A stretch of 64,000 bases of DNA from Ligula intestinalis. Taxonomy: Eukaryota > Platyhelminthes > Cestoda > Diphyllobothriidea > Diphyllobothriidae. A program made the translations under genes and the position numbers. The notes under the pieces were generated by a model. That model searched no databases, was not told where the DNA came from, and saw only the letters and a list, made by a program, of their open reading frames with translations. Positions 33,850 to 45,639 of the stretch are shown one piece after another. The stretch is taken from the NCBI GenBank assembly GCA_036362985.1, contig JAYGXS010000002.1, positions 90,051,254-90,115,253 on the forward strand, written 5' to 3'. Each line of letters starts with the position of its first letter. Positions within the stretch are counted from its first letter, which is position 1.

Positions 33850-34805
33850 GAAAGATCAACAAGCGAAAATCAATAAAAGCATGTACAACTTACGAAGTCA
33901 TTTTGATCGAGTATGGTTTTTTCATTCATGGAACTGTGTTACATGAGTGTCCGTATTACAACCCACCTTTAATATTCTATTCTAATAGAGAACGTATTTC
34001 TGACTCACGGTAAAAATTGCATATGATCGGCCATTGACTGTATATGCCAAAGTCGATAAACTCACTCAGTTTTGGTGCTGGAAAGCAAAGCCAGTTGCCC
34101 TATCCTTTTGATGTCTGACACAATTTTTTCTTCAATGACATAGTGATTGCAACCTGGAATGCTCTTCCCGAATAGGTTGTACTCTCCACCTATGTGAACA
34201 TATGTAGGATCAAACTGAACATGCGCCAAACATTTTACTAACCAGCGTCAATCTGACTTACGAAGGAGAGTATTACATATATATATCTGACTACTCATGT
34301 TAATCGAGTAGCCATATTTTATTACTATTTTGACACCAGCTCTTCGCTGGCAAGAATGTAATTGACGTATTTTTTTTCATTTTCCTTTTATATCCATGCA
34401 TTTTTAGCCATCTTGTTACTAATAGGGAGTTCAAAGGCATGCAACTATCTTTCTCCCAATAAACTGATACTGACAAGTACGACTGCTCCCTCAGATGGGT
34501 CCGACTTGGAAGAGGGTGGATAATGAACGGCACAGTTAGCGGAAGTCACTAGGACTGCGATCAGATTAGTCGGCAAAGTGAACCGAGCCCCTATTTCCGA
34601 GGGCAGTTGTACCGTGTATGTGAACGTCACAGGCGACAACGCATGACCACACAGATAACGCCCCTGTAAATGGCTGCAGGCCAGGCAAATGCTTAACGAA
34701 ACCTGTTTTGGTTATCGTTGGTCTGCCACAGCTGTGAGGATAAAAGAAGCCATGTCTCTGGTCGTTGCTGATCTGGTAAGACGAAACTTCCAGTTCATGA
34801 TCAGA
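33850..34805. other. No gene; possible CR1 3' UTR piece
   Basis: The part 34290-34480 resembles 56590-56745 (CGAGTAGCC..., GGAGTTCAAAGGCATG, AATAAACTGA), the untranslated end of a CR1-like element. The rest is unassigned. Confidence 0.4.
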
Positions 34806-34810
34806 ATAAT

Positions 34811-35700
34811 GTCATGTAGTCCGGTTGAGGTTCGATTGAAGATATTAACTTAGGGGATGAATGGGAACTAATAAGTAATTTATTATAATTAAGATAAATG
34901 CTATTGATATCATATGTACACCAAATCATTATTAATAGCATTATATTAATCTTAGTAATATTAATTAACAATAAAATTAGTGATAATTAAGAAGTAATTA
35001 GGTTCAGCTTTTTACTTTCCGCATCATGAACTTTCGACTGGAGGTAGACCAGTGTATTTAGTCATCTACCGTTTCATAGCGAAATTTGAACTGCGTATTA
35101 TCGTCCAGGTTCATCCATCACTCTGGGCTTCCAGAGTTATATTCATCGGTTGCAAAATATTGACGAAGCACGCGTCTGGGCTTTTAATTGGTATCCGGGC
35201 TGTCATTATGCATTACTTATATCAAAACGTCGCCCACTTACGCCCCCTCACATTGAAACGCCTCTAAGATGTTTACTTTAAAATGGATCAAAGCTCCTTG
35301 GCTCGTTCAGCGAGTCCTAGTTACGATTGGCTGACGTCGAATAATGAGCCACTTATTGGCGGTGTGCAATGATCTGAGACAGAGTAGTGAAACACGAACA
35401 AAAAGAGCAGACAGTGAAATACGTCCTTCGGCATATTTCGGAAACTATGTAAGTTTAACTGGTACTTGTAGAAATATGAAAATAAGGTGAGATCTGTGCG
35501 CACAATGGCAGAGATGTGCATTTTTTACGACCTGTGAAATCTACTTGCACAATGAGATCTGTCCTGACATCTGTGTGCACAATGGGGGTGGTGTGCATCA
35601 TTGCCAGTTTTTAAGTATATCCGGCTGTAGCCACCTGTTGAAAAGCCGGATGTCCAATCAAAAGGCTGCTGGTTAACGCACAGCACTCTATCAATATTCT
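34811..35700 (+). repeat. AT-rich duplicated repeat, copy 1 (empty site)
   Basis: Matches 38561-40035 along its length (GTCATGTAGTCCGGTTGA at the start, CCAGGTTCATCCATCACTC, then repeats of GAGATCTGTGTGCACAATG). It lacks the 585-bp tRNA-like insertion of copy 2. Family unknown. Confidence 0.75.
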
Positions 35701-35709
35701 ACACTAAAG

Positions 35710-36520
35710 TGTGTTTTATTGGCTAGAATCGAAGGGAAGTAAAGAAAGACTACACAATGTATTTAGGTGAGTTCCATTTTCTCAAGGTAAAATTTCTCCT
35801 TTCTACTTTTCTGCGAATCATCGTAAGTCGTTGCGGACTCATTTTGCTTAGCCTGATACCGTTTATGCACAGTAAACGTTTTCGTAACAAGTCTATTATC
35901 TGCTTCTACTATGCAGTGAGCTTGGCTATGGACCAAGCACCACTACCATAACTGCAGACGCAAAATGTCATAGAAAGCCGATTAGGTTTATTACAATCCT
36001 CAGTTTGATTACTCTTTCGATGCTATCGTAGAATTTTCTGGAAATAGTGAACCCTTCCTTTAACGTTGTCTTAAAATCAGGCTGTTCCAAAAGAAGAGAA
36101 CAACGGCTGAAATTGCAGAACCTTATGTTGGATACTGGTCACCAAATAGGTAGTGGTTGCTGTTGGATAGCGGCTGTTTGATTTTAATCTGTTTGCTAAC
36201 TTCCGTATCCGTCCAAAAAAGACATTATCTTTTAATTTTCTTCTATTTGAAAATTATGCGTGTGTGTTTTGCCTTGATGTTTCATCTCCAAATTCGCGGG
36301 ATATAATCATTGCTTTTTCGCGAAAAAATATATTCAGTATATTCAATCCATTTTTCATCTGATACAAATTGAAAGCAACCATATAATGAACAAGGTAGTG
36401 TTTCTAAAGAAGTGGGCGACTGCTCGTCAGTTGCATCTAACTGGGGATGTCCTGCCAGTGCACTTATGTAGGCAATCGGATGTAAAGGCCACTTGCCTAG
36501 ATGGCTAGTATGAATTACAT
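35710..36520. other. No gene seen
   Basis: AT-rich; nothing recognised. Confidence 0.4.
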
Positions 36521-36526
36521 TTTATT

Positions 36527-37404
36527 TAATTATCTTGTAGTCTATTCTGAAGTCATTTCAGTCATGATAGGATGCAGGCTTTTTAATGAGCTTCGTTCTG
36601 ACCATTGGCTACTTAATTAGTATGCCTTCTTATCGTTTATTTTGACCGCCTTTATAAATTTAAATATATTTTATGAAAAAACATGCACGAAAAATTAGTT
36701 CTTGTACTTAGTTGATAGAAAATTACGTCTTATTTAAATTTTGTACTCAATGAAAGGGCAGCTTTTTGTTTGAAAAAAAATTGCTTATCACGAGCTTTTA
36801 ACAATTGTAAGGCGTTTATTCATAATAAATCGCATCTGTCAATTTATTAATACTGCCTATACTGCATAAAGTATGTTCCACATCTATTTCAATATTTGAT
36901 GCCAAATATGTGACTTCTTCCTCAAACTGTAGGCGAAAACGTACTTTTTCTTAAACAGGATGTACACAGTGTGCCAATTTTGACCTTGAATTCGAGTATA
37001 ACAGTTACTGTGTTAGAAAACTATTCAGCAATTGAGCAAAATTTTTGAAGCCGAAAGCTGCCCTTTCCTTGAGTATAAAATTCAAAGAAGGCGTAATTTG
37101 CTATCAAACAAGTACAAGAAATAATTTTTTGTGCATGTTTTCCATAAAATATATTTGAATATATAAAGGCAGTCAAAATAAATTAAAGAAAGGCATACTA
37201 CTTAAGTATCCAGCTTTACAATATATACGTTTTGCTAGTGGTCAGAACGAAACTCGTTAAAAGGCCCGCATCATATCATGACTGAAATGCCCTTAGAATA
37301 GACTTCACGATTATCAGTATCACAACTTTAGTCAATGCCGATTAGCGAAAGAGTATGAATCTTCCGCATATGTCGACATGTTGCGTGATCTTCGGCGACT
37401 ACTG
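36527..37404. mobile_element. Mariner-type palindromic MITE, copy 1
   Basis: Aligned with 51330-52328. Right end GGCGACTACTG followed by TA, as in Tc1/mariner elements. Arms (36527-36800 against 37330-37060) are inverted repeats. The first about 115 bases of the left end are missing. No transposase frame. Confidence 0.7.
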
Positions 37405-37409
37405 TAAAT

Positions 37410-38555
37410 ACTTGCTTGCTCTGGGTAATTCTATGGAGCAAAACACAGCCTTTCCATTCAATGCTTAAGCAAGAATAACCCCTACATTGCTTTAGCTAGA
37501 GAAGGGCTATTTACGTCGGGTGATACTCGACCTATATAAACAGCTGGGGACTGTGATTAGCCTAAATTTATCTTGATTACTTCCAGCTCCTTCATTTACA
37601 CGTCGTTGTTCTGTTCGAAGTTTTCTTATAAAAATCGATCCCCCATTTTTAGTTCCATATGGCATTTTAAAGTTTTTAATTCTAACCATCAGTCAACACG
37701 ACAATGTATCAGGATATTGCTGATTTGCACTTCGCTTTTTTCCTGTATGAATTCCAGTAGATGAAGTCTGTCATTCGTTACTGGTGCTATGTGGTGACAG
37801 TTTGCAGCTGAGCAGTAGTTGTGCCATTTTAGGTTTAATCCATTCGCATTATTATTGTTCCTTCATATTCTGGATAAACACGTTAAAAGTCTTGAAGAAT
37901 AACCTCGGATTCACATATTTGCCATAAGCACCATCTTTAACATGTTTCGAAGTACTTTCTAGAACTGTTGCTCAAAGTTTTGATTTGATGACCAATAATT
38001 ATAGATAAACGTTATATATTTCACTTCTAACATATGTCCTTTTCATCTGAACATAGAAGTAAAAGGATCAACTTTTCTGTATTCTGTTCTGATTCTTATC
38101 ATTATCTGAGGTGATTACGGCTGTTCGATGGTGGCTGGTTGATACTAAACCGTTTGCCAAATCCTATATAATTGCAGACACGATAAGTGGTTCAGGATGC
38201 ATTTGTTTTTTCTCCAATTACACTTGCATAATTTGCTGTGGTTTATCGCTAAATAAACGAGTCACCACTAACATTCAAAAGATCAGAAATTTTGTCTGAA
38301 AATATTAACTTAAGGGGCAAAAATGTATTTATATTTAACAATACTTAATAGATAATAATATGAATATATCTAATATTTTCTCTATGAATATTTCATTAAT
38401 ATATATTATATAATGAAGAGTAATAGTATATTATCTCAGTTATATAATATATACCATAACTAATTAAATGTTCGGTTTGTGTTTAACGTCCCTCATATTT
38501 AATCTACTACGGAAGTAGATCAGTATATTTAGGTTCATCGCTCGTGTGAACCTCG
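37410..38555. other. No gene seen
   Basis: AT-rich; frames of about 60 codons without recognisable content. Confidence 0.4.
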
Positions 38556-39219
38556 AACCTGTCATGTAGTCCGGTTGAAGTTCGACTGAAGATATTAACT
38601 TAGGGATGAATGGGAATTAAAAAGTAATTTATTATAATCAATATGACTACTATTGATAGTAATTTAGTTTATATTCAGAGACACATCAAATGAATAATAA
38701 TAGTATTATGTTAATATTATTAATGTTAATTAACAATAACATTAGTTATAATTAAGAAGTTATTAGGTTCAGTTTTTTACTTTCAGCAGCATGAACTTCC
38801 AACTGGAGGTAGATCACTTTATATAGTCATCTATCGTTTTATAGCGGAATTTGAAATGCGTATTTTTGTCCAGGTTCATCCATCACTCTGGGATAGCAGA
38901 GTTATATTCATCAGTTGCAGAATATTGAAGAAGCACGTGTCTGGGCTTTTAGTTGGTATCCTGGCTGTCATTATGCATTACTTATAGCAAAACGATGCCC
39001 ACTGGGATGTTAATTTTTAAATGGATGTAGACTCCTTGGCTAGTTCAGCGAGTCCATGGTACGATTGGCTGATGTCGACAAATGAGTCACTTATTGGCGA
39101 TGTGCAATGGCACGATACAGTGTGGCGAAAGACGAACAAAAAGAACAGACAGTGACACTATTAAGTTGGCTTGGCAGATTTAGTTAATTTAGTTGACCCA
39201 ATTGTAAAAAAAGTGGTGG

Positions 39220-39298
39220 CATTTGGCAATATTCGAACCCGCATAGGAGAGTGGACTTTTAGCCAAGCCAACGCTCTACCCACTTGAGCTACGAATGT
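39220..39298 (-). tRNA. tRNA-like module, left
   Basis: 5' ACATTCG, D arm GCTC...GAGC, B box GGTTCGAAT. The T stem and 3' acceptor are altered. About 7 bases too long between anticodon and T arm for an ordinary tRNA, so SINE-like. Confidence 0.55.
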
Positions 39299-39663
39299 CG
39301 CGCTTCACACCGTGAGTTTAATCACACTTGGATCGATATTACCCGCTCAACTTTGCCGCTCACATGGAATCCACCAATGCGGGCCAGCAAGTTGACTGCC
39401 CAAGCAGGATTTCCTAAGCAATCATCTAGAATCCACCAGAATGACTACTAGGCTAACATAATTATTAAGTTGGTTTGGTAGATTTAGTTAATTTAGTTGA
39501 CCCAATTGTAGAATAAGTCATTCTGGTGGAATCTAGATGATTGCTTAGGAAATCCTGCTTAAGCAGTCAATTTCCTGTCCCGCATTGATGGATTCCATGT
39601 GAGCGGCAAAGTTGGGCGAGTAATATCGATCCAAGTGTGATTAAACTCACGGTGTGAAGCGCG

Positions 39664-39743
39664 ACATTCGTAGCTCAAGTGGACAGAGCGTTGGATAGGC
39701 TAAAAGGCCACTCTCCTATGCGGGTTCGAATCCCGCCGAATGT
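39664..39743 (+). tRNA. tRNA-like module, right
   Basis: Acceptor ACATTCG/CGAATGT pairs perfectly, D stem GCTC/GAGC and T arm GCGGG-TTCGAAT-CCCGC are perfect. The anticodon region does not fold as a normal 7-base loop and carries about 7 extra bases. Better read as a tRNA-derived SINE part than as a working tRNA. Confidence 0.55.
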
Positions 39744-40039
39744 CCTTTTGCATGTTTTGGAAACTCTGTTAGATATATGAAAATGGGATGAGGTCTTTCT
39801 TGAGATCTGTCTTCACAATGGTAGCGGTGTGCATGATTTGAGATCTGTGTGCAACCTGATGTGTTAGGTCTGTGTGCACAGTGAGATCTGTCATGAGATC
39901 TGTGTGCACAATGGCAGCGATGTGCATGATTTTCCAATTTTCAAGTGTAGGCGGATGAAGCCAACTATTGAAGCGTTAGAGGTGCAATCAAAAAGCTACT
40001 GATTGCGCGTTTATAAAACACTGAACTCTGACCGTTTCG

Positions 40040-40535
40040 TAGTCTTGGAAATTCCCCCACTACTGCTCGCATTGCTCGTCTTGGTTTTGCAAGATCGACA
40101 TATTCATAATTGAAAACGCAAATGGTTTTTAACGGGGAATTCAATGTTTGTTAGCGATATCGCCTTAACTACTACCAACAATAGAAAAAAAACAGTAAAA
40201 CTGTCATTGGCGTAACAATTGTAATCATATTAGCAGTTAAAAGAAATGGAAGTTTTTTTGGAAATCAAACACTGCATTAGTGGCGTGTGTACCTGCGTCG
40301 ATATACGACCACACTATCGCTTTGGCCGTCATCTTGTTTAGTTGTTTGCATTGTCTGCGCGTTGATCATCAACTATAAAGTATAAACATGGTTTTAAAGT
40401 TTCATAAATTCCCATAAGATAATTCAGAACAACGTTTGGCGAGTTTACACTTTCGGTAATTTCTCGTCAGGCTATACATTTGCTGGGGCGTTTTAAATTT
40501 AAACAATCGATAGATCGTCTTTCATTTCAAGTGGG
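40040..40535. other. No gene seen
   Basis: Nothing recognised. Confidence 0.4.
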
Positions 40536-40539
40536 AGCC

Positions 40540-40805
40540 AATCGGAGCGTGGAAAGATGCAGGCAGGTACGTAACCGTTGGCCATGCCAAGTTCATGGGT
40601 TGCAGGAGGTTCTTTTGCACGCATAAAACTGGCTTCCTCAACCGGATCGCGGTTGCTTCTGCTGTTGCTAGCAGACGTTGACCCAGGGACTTTGGGTAGT
40701 TTGGCGGGACCCTGTAAATTACCTCAAAGGCTTCACTGAGGTCCGGACGAGACAACATGTGACCGAGGATGGCGCTGTTGATGCTTCTGACTTCACGTTT
40801 GCTCA
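40540..40805 (-). pseudogene. PLE C-terminal fragment
   Basis: Minus-strand VRSINSAILGHMLSRPDLSE then AFEVIYRVPPNYPKSLGQRL, LATAEATAIRLRKPVLCVQK. This aligns with the PLE at 24230-24420 (VNQAFRVMCTVPMKYPKFRC then QRISARAEAVAIW). The GIY-YIG core itself is not seen upstream. Confidence 0.75.
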
Positions 40806-40809
40806 GCCA

Positions 40810-41425
40810 TACCGGAGGTGCTCCCATATTCTTTTGGAAAGGCGCCGACTCGTGCGATAGATAAAACCTGCTGCACAGGAGCAAGTTAATGACTAGAAGT
40901 GGTCTGAGCTGGCAGCCTATCCTTACTTTCACCGTGCAGGACCAGCGTGGATGAGAAAAACGCTCAAACTTTCGCTGCTGGGAGGTTTTGTGGTACGGCT
41001 TGGTTGAGGCGTCTGCTTAGGACTTCGCTTGCTTCATCCCCTTGAAAGGGGACTTTAAGGAATAAGGTCTTCTTTTATACAGTGGGTGTGGTGGGCTTTA
41101 TTTCCTTCCCCATCATATTCTTCATGATGAATCTATCCGGATATCCGTTCTCTCGAAGTAAGTCTTAGAATTTCTGGAGCTCCATTTCAATAGTGTCTGC
41201 CAAGTAGATCTAGTCATTGTTTAAATTTAAACCTCCCCTGTAAGTGTATGGCCTGACGAGAATTTACCGAAAGTATATAAATAGTGTTGAAATCTACAGT
41301 CTTCAATACCGCGCAGTGCCACCGCAAGCTACGTGCAAACTACCTGCAACAGAAGTGCGGAAAGATAAATCCCCCATTTCGGTCCTTAACTGGACGGACC
41401 ACGGCCCCAGAGTTTTCTTTTTATA
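40810..41425. other. No gene seen
   Basis: Nothing recognised. Confidence 0.4.
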
Positions 41426-41435
41426 CAACAACAGG

Positions 41436-41992
41436 GGTAACAGTAGCTTATGTAGGCCCCCTCATGAATCCCTACTTCCTGCATGTTTTCCTACGAAAAC
41501 GGTGGTTAAAGGGTTTTATGGGCGGAAAATTAGGACACGCAGTGGAATATACTTTAATAAATGCTAAATGCATTTTTCATTTGCTGTATTTAGAGTTGTT
41601 GTCGATTTATATCTGTAGATTTTCTTATCTGTATCATCATTTAAGTTATTGCAGAAAAACCCGATTATCGAATTGCGGGTTTCTTGAAATTCCCTAAAAA
41701 TTGAAATGGTAGTTAGGAGGTCGTCTATTTCAACTTACTGTTCTGGAGTTAGATTAGTATAGTCCGCTGTGCGAAGCTCCGCTCACACCTTCAATTAACA
41801 TGCGGAAAACTTACTCCTAGCGGCTGCGGGAAGCAAATTCAACTACTCTTTTTCGCTTTACAGTTAATTCTAAAAATTTCCTTCGCTGCCTGACCTATTT
41901 CTCCACCCCAAAAACTCTATAACCACCGTTTTTGCACGACAAAATGCTGGGGCTAGGGGTATATGAGTGGGCCTACATGCGATACTTTTGCC
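41436..41992. mobile_element. hAT-like MITE A
   Basis: 557 bp with inverted ends of about 110 bp. Left GGTAACAGTAGCTTATGTAG faces right (reversed) GGCAAAAGTATCGCATGTAG. Flanks ACAACAGG and CCAACTGG agree at 6 of 8 positions, a decayed 8-bp duplication. Opposite in orientation to MITE B. No transposase. Confidence 0.75.
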
Positions 41993-42000
41993 CCAACTGG

Positions 42001-43656
42001 CGACAGTTTCGTCCAATGATACTTCGTTGGACACGAGAGATGCTGAACCAGTGCATCGTATTGCGTACGTCGAATCAGCGCTCCAGAAGTGTGTAGCAAA
42101 CGCGAAGAGTATTACCACCATGCGGAAATACGTGGTAACTCCTCTCTTGAATCAAAAACCTTAGACGCCAAATTCCAAAGCAGAATGCCGAGACCGTTTT
42201 GGTCTGTCAAAACTGCATAAAACAGGAGTCCCGTGTGCCACTACGTTTTCTTACGCAGTATCCGGACTTCTGTACTTCTAATCACCATTTCGTTTTCTTC
42301 CCGGGGACTCCGGCTGGACAGAAATGTCGGCTAAGAACTTTCTAACTTGCAGTCCAACCGACCTCGCCGTAAGCATTATTTAGGAAATTCTCCAAGAAGA
42401 GTATGGGGGCAATGACTAACAACTTAAACGGAAGCACACCAGCGAACTCTTGGAATTGTGCTTCAGATTTTTCTTTATTGAAACGATTGGGGTTACGAGC
42501 GAAACATGACATGTATGAAATCCCTGCGCGGTGTATTTTTCTAGACTGCCTTGCAAATGCTCTAGCGGCTAGTCTTCCGTTTGTACTGCCCAAAATTCTG
42601 GGGCAGATGTCTCGATGACAAAGTTGCACAATCTAGAGGAGCAACGTAAGGGTTCCTGAGACTCTATGGCACTGGCGTCGGCATTTTTCACCTGCACGCT
42701 TCGCGAGTTTCGGATTGATTTGGCCACACTCTGTCCCAGTAATTTGTGAGGCCGACTAATTCTCTATTCCTCCCACCAACTGTCCTATGTACTTGGTGGT
42801 TAAACGTTTATTTTTTCGTTATAGTGGTTCGGCAAAGACAAGCACCCTAGGATAGCCATTTCTGGTTTTATTGTTTCAATTTACTAAATAGAACTAACTC
42901 CATCAACATGAACATCAGGCAACTGATGCGTATCAAGGTAAATCCAAACCCATATTGACGGAATGCAATAATTAAAAAGGAAATTCGACCTTATATTGGC
43001 GGAACATAACGTAAAAATGGAAAGTCAGGTTACTAAAAATGTAAAAATAGGTTAGTATTATAAGTCAAATGCAAATAGGTCCTCTGAAGACAGACCACCA
43101 TTAATTGAAATCTACCAGGTTGCATGTGCCAAGTGTCAGTTCTTTGAAAGCACTAAATATGGAATTAACATACCAATCAACTAAAGATTACTTCCGATTG
43201 TGTACACTTGGCTGCTAATGCATTTTATTCGATGTGTAATTGACCATTGAATAAGACCTTCACATGGCTGTAGATAGGACCTCTTTATAACGAAACGTCT
43301 ATACGAGTGAGCAAATCTTTTGTGAAGTACACAACATATAAATCCAGTGAGCTTCATAATGATACTGAGCTGTTGGCTCCGAACCTGGGAATAGACAGAT
43401 TGTGAACAACAAAATTAAGATTGACTTGATAAAGTAATTTAAATCAGGTTTGGCTTTGATAATGATGCATGTTACTAATGTGATTTTTGCAAGACTTCTA
43501 ATTAAATTGTCTTGATTGATTATCCGAAAACGCTGCTTTGAGGATTCTCTAGAGAAACTCGCGTTCACTCTCGGGAAGTGATCATTCTGATTAGTTATTT
43601 GAGGGCCGGAAGGTACTTAATTAGACATAATCCCGATGGACACCAATAGCCCTAAT
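42001..43656. other. No gene seen
   Basis: 1.6 kb with frames below 100 codons on both strands; nothing recognised. Confidence 0.4.
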
Positions 43657-43664
43657 GAGATTTG

Positions 43665-44223
43665 GGCAACAGTAGCTTATGAAGTCCCACTCCTATACCC
43701 CTTGTCTCAGCATTTTCTCCAAAGAAAACGGTGATTGTAAGGTTTCGACGGGTGAGAAATAAGATAGACAGAGCAGGAAAGTTATAGAAGTAAGTGTAAA
43801 GTGTAAAAAAATGCAGTCGACTTTTTTCCCCCGGCCGCTGGATGGTACTTGTTCCGCATATAATTTCAAGGTTTGCGTGGCGCACAGCGCCGCGTGCTAT
43901 ACTAATTTAACTCCAGAACGGTAAGTTGATATAGACGACCTCCTAACCACCATTTCTATTTTTCAGGAATTTCAAGAAACCTGCAATTTGGTAATCGGGT
44001 TTTCTCGCAATAAGTTAAACGATAATACAGATCAGGAAAATCTACAGATATAAATCAACAACACTTCCAAATACAATAAAATAAAATGCATATAGCAGTT
44101 AATAAAGTATATTTTACTGCGCATCCTAGTTTCCCACCCGGAAAACCCTATAACTACCATTTTCGTAGGACAGCATGCTGGAAGTAGGGATCAATGAGTA
44201 GGACTGCATAACCTACTTTCGCC
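43665..44223. mobile_element. hAT-like MITE B
   Basis: 559 bp. The 8-bp sequence GAGATTTG flanks it exactly (43657-43664 and 44224-44231). Ends are GGCAACAGTAGCTTATG and, reversed, GGCGAAAGTAGGTTATG. An 8-bp duplication and short related ends point to the hAT superfamily. Nonautonomous. It ends 122 bp before the LicD-like start codon. Confidence 0.85.
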
Positions 44224-44345
44224 GAGATTTGTTCGATTACATCACCATGCATGACTTGCAGTATCTCCGTTGCACGTTTTTTTCTTTACGGGTTGTTTCT
44301 TTCCTCTTAAAAGGAACACAGAACCAGGACAAACAGAAGAACAAA

Positions 44346-45422
44346 ATGCATTTACTACGGCTTGTTTTGATTGTGCTTTCCATCCCCATGATTGCGTACA
44401 TTTCATTTAATATTAGTGGAATCATAAAAGTTCGCTATGCCGGTCATCCTTCTCAAAAGAGCATAGCACATCTGGATCTGCAGAGTTTTGTCGTGGATAG
44501 AAATCGCACAAAATTGAAGCGTCAGAAGTTGCCAAATCTGGAGAATATAAACTGGCCGAAACGGGAATTTTTATCCCTTCCAATGGGTGCTCCGGGTAGC
44601 CGCGAAGTCCCACTGAAACCGCACTTCAGTCGTGGACAGATGCGTATAACTTGGAAACTATTCAGTATATTTGAAGATGGCATGGAGGAGCTTGGTCTTA
44701 GTGACAAATGGATGATCTATGCTGGCAGTCTGGTTGGATCTCTTCGTCACCACGATATCACGCCCTGGGATGATGACCTGGATGTTCTCGTGGATTTCGA
44801 AGTGAGACCGATGTTATGGAAGAAGTTCAGCACGCTCGCCCCCAAAATAATAATTGGGGAGGCTGGATTAAGGGACAAATTATACGCAAAATTAATTGAA
44901 CCCAGCAATACTGCACGGGATGTCGAAGGAAGTCGCAAACTGAGTGCATATAACTGGGGTTGGCCGTCCATTGATATCGGATACTTCCTATCTAACGCGA
45001 CTCATATCCAAGAGCGCGCATCATCCTATGGCAAGCGCGATATACATCCAAAGTCTGATGTTTTCCCATTGATTTTCCGACCATTTTACAAACGCTGGGT
45101 TCCAGCGCCAAGGCATGCTTTCTCGGTTCTAAGGCAGTCCTATCCCAAGGACTTTCACTGCTCCTCCTTCGGATGGTCTCACGCATTTGAAAATCCCATG
45201 CGAAAACGGTCAATAGCCTGCACTAAATTAGCGCGCTGGTACGCCTTTGTTGAACATAGCCCCTTGTACGACAAGGGACAGGATAAGGCTGGTAGTCTGG
45301 CAGACCTGATTTGGGTCCGCGAGAGGCTGATACGCGGTGGCCAGATCATTCATGAAATACCCTTGGTTGCACACAGAGTCGAGGCTAATTTAGACACTTA
45401 TAAATTACGCGTGAATTCCTAG
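44346..45422 (+). CDS. LicD/fukutin-like protein, type II membrane
   Basis: 358 residues in one exon. Residues 3-24 (LLRLVLIVLSIPMIAYIS) form a signal anchor, which suggests a Golgi or ER lumenal enzyme. The nucleotidyltransferase-fold core is at about 95-215: WMIYAGSLVGSLRHHD (123-138), PWDDDLDVLV (140-149) with the metal-binding DDD-x-D, and WGWPSIDIGYF (205-215). LicD and fukutin relatives transfer phosphosugars or phosphocholine-type groups to glycans; substrate here is unknown. This is the W02B3.4-like animal subfamily. Possible N-glycosylation at N22, N53 and N217. I chose the ATG at 44346 because the frame above it has a pyrimidine tract and CAG at 44325, a likely splice acceptor. An upstream in-frame ATG at 44247 would add 33 residues. 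Confidence 0.88.
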   Translation: MHLLRLVLIVLSIPMIAYISFNISGIIKVRYAGHPSQKSIAHLDLQSFVVDRNRTKLKRQKLPNLENINWPKREFLSLPMGAPGSREVPLKPHFSRGQMRITWKLFSIFEDGMEELGLSDKWMIYAGSLVGSLRHHDITPWDDDLDVLVDFEVRPMLWKKFSTLAPKIIIGEAGLRDKLYAKLIEPSNTARDVEGSRKLSAYNWGWPSIDIGYFLSNATHIQERASSYGKRDIHPKSDVFPLIFRPFYKRWVPAPRHAFSVLRQSYPKDFHCSSFGWSHAFENPMRKRSIACTKLARWYAFVEHSPLYDKGQDKAGSLADLIWVRERLIRGGQIIHEIPLVAHRVEANLDTYKLRVNS

Positions 45423-45639
45423 GGGTCATTGTGATGGCTGGTTGTACGGCATATGCTCTACGAACAGTGATGATGCTCCTGCGTTTGGTGACTGTATCAT
45501 TCAGTTTATTGTTGTTTTATGTCCTCTTTATAAAGTAAACGTTAAATTGTGTAAATTGCCCTTGAAAATTTAAAAAGATGAATTTGCGAGCACATATTTG
45601 CTTTCGATAAATTGCCTTTAGTCGTGGACATTTATAAAA

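Larger units (their letters stand above)
39159..39743. mobile_element. Head-to-head pair of tRNA-like repeats
   Basis: Inverted repeat with arms 39220-39445 and 39517-39743 and a 71-bp spacer. Each arm ends outward in a tRNA-like module. A 46-bp motif (AATTTAGTTGACCCAATTGT and flank) stands both at the left edge (39163-39208) and in the spacer (39466-39512). It is absent from the equivalent site at 35410-35434. Confidence 0.75.
38561..40035 (+). repeat. AT-rich duplicated repeat, copy 2 (filled site)
   Basis: Same order of landmarks as copy 1 at 34811-35700, interrupted at 39159-39743. The tail at 39800-39930 carries four or more degenerate GAGATCTGTGTGCACAATG units. Confidence 0.75.

Noticed and set aside
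36527..37404. Transposase gene in the MITE
   Set aside because: No frame above about 60 codons and no DDE/D motif in either copy.
39664..39743. Functional tRNA gene
   Set aside because: Acceptor and T arms are good, but the anticodon arm is too long and does not fold, and the same module occurs inverted nearby as part of a repeat.
44229..44345. Upstream extension of the LicD-like frame from a TTG
   Set aside because: The TTG lies in the target duplication of MITE B; eukaryotic initiation at the ATG of 44346 (or 44247) is more likely.
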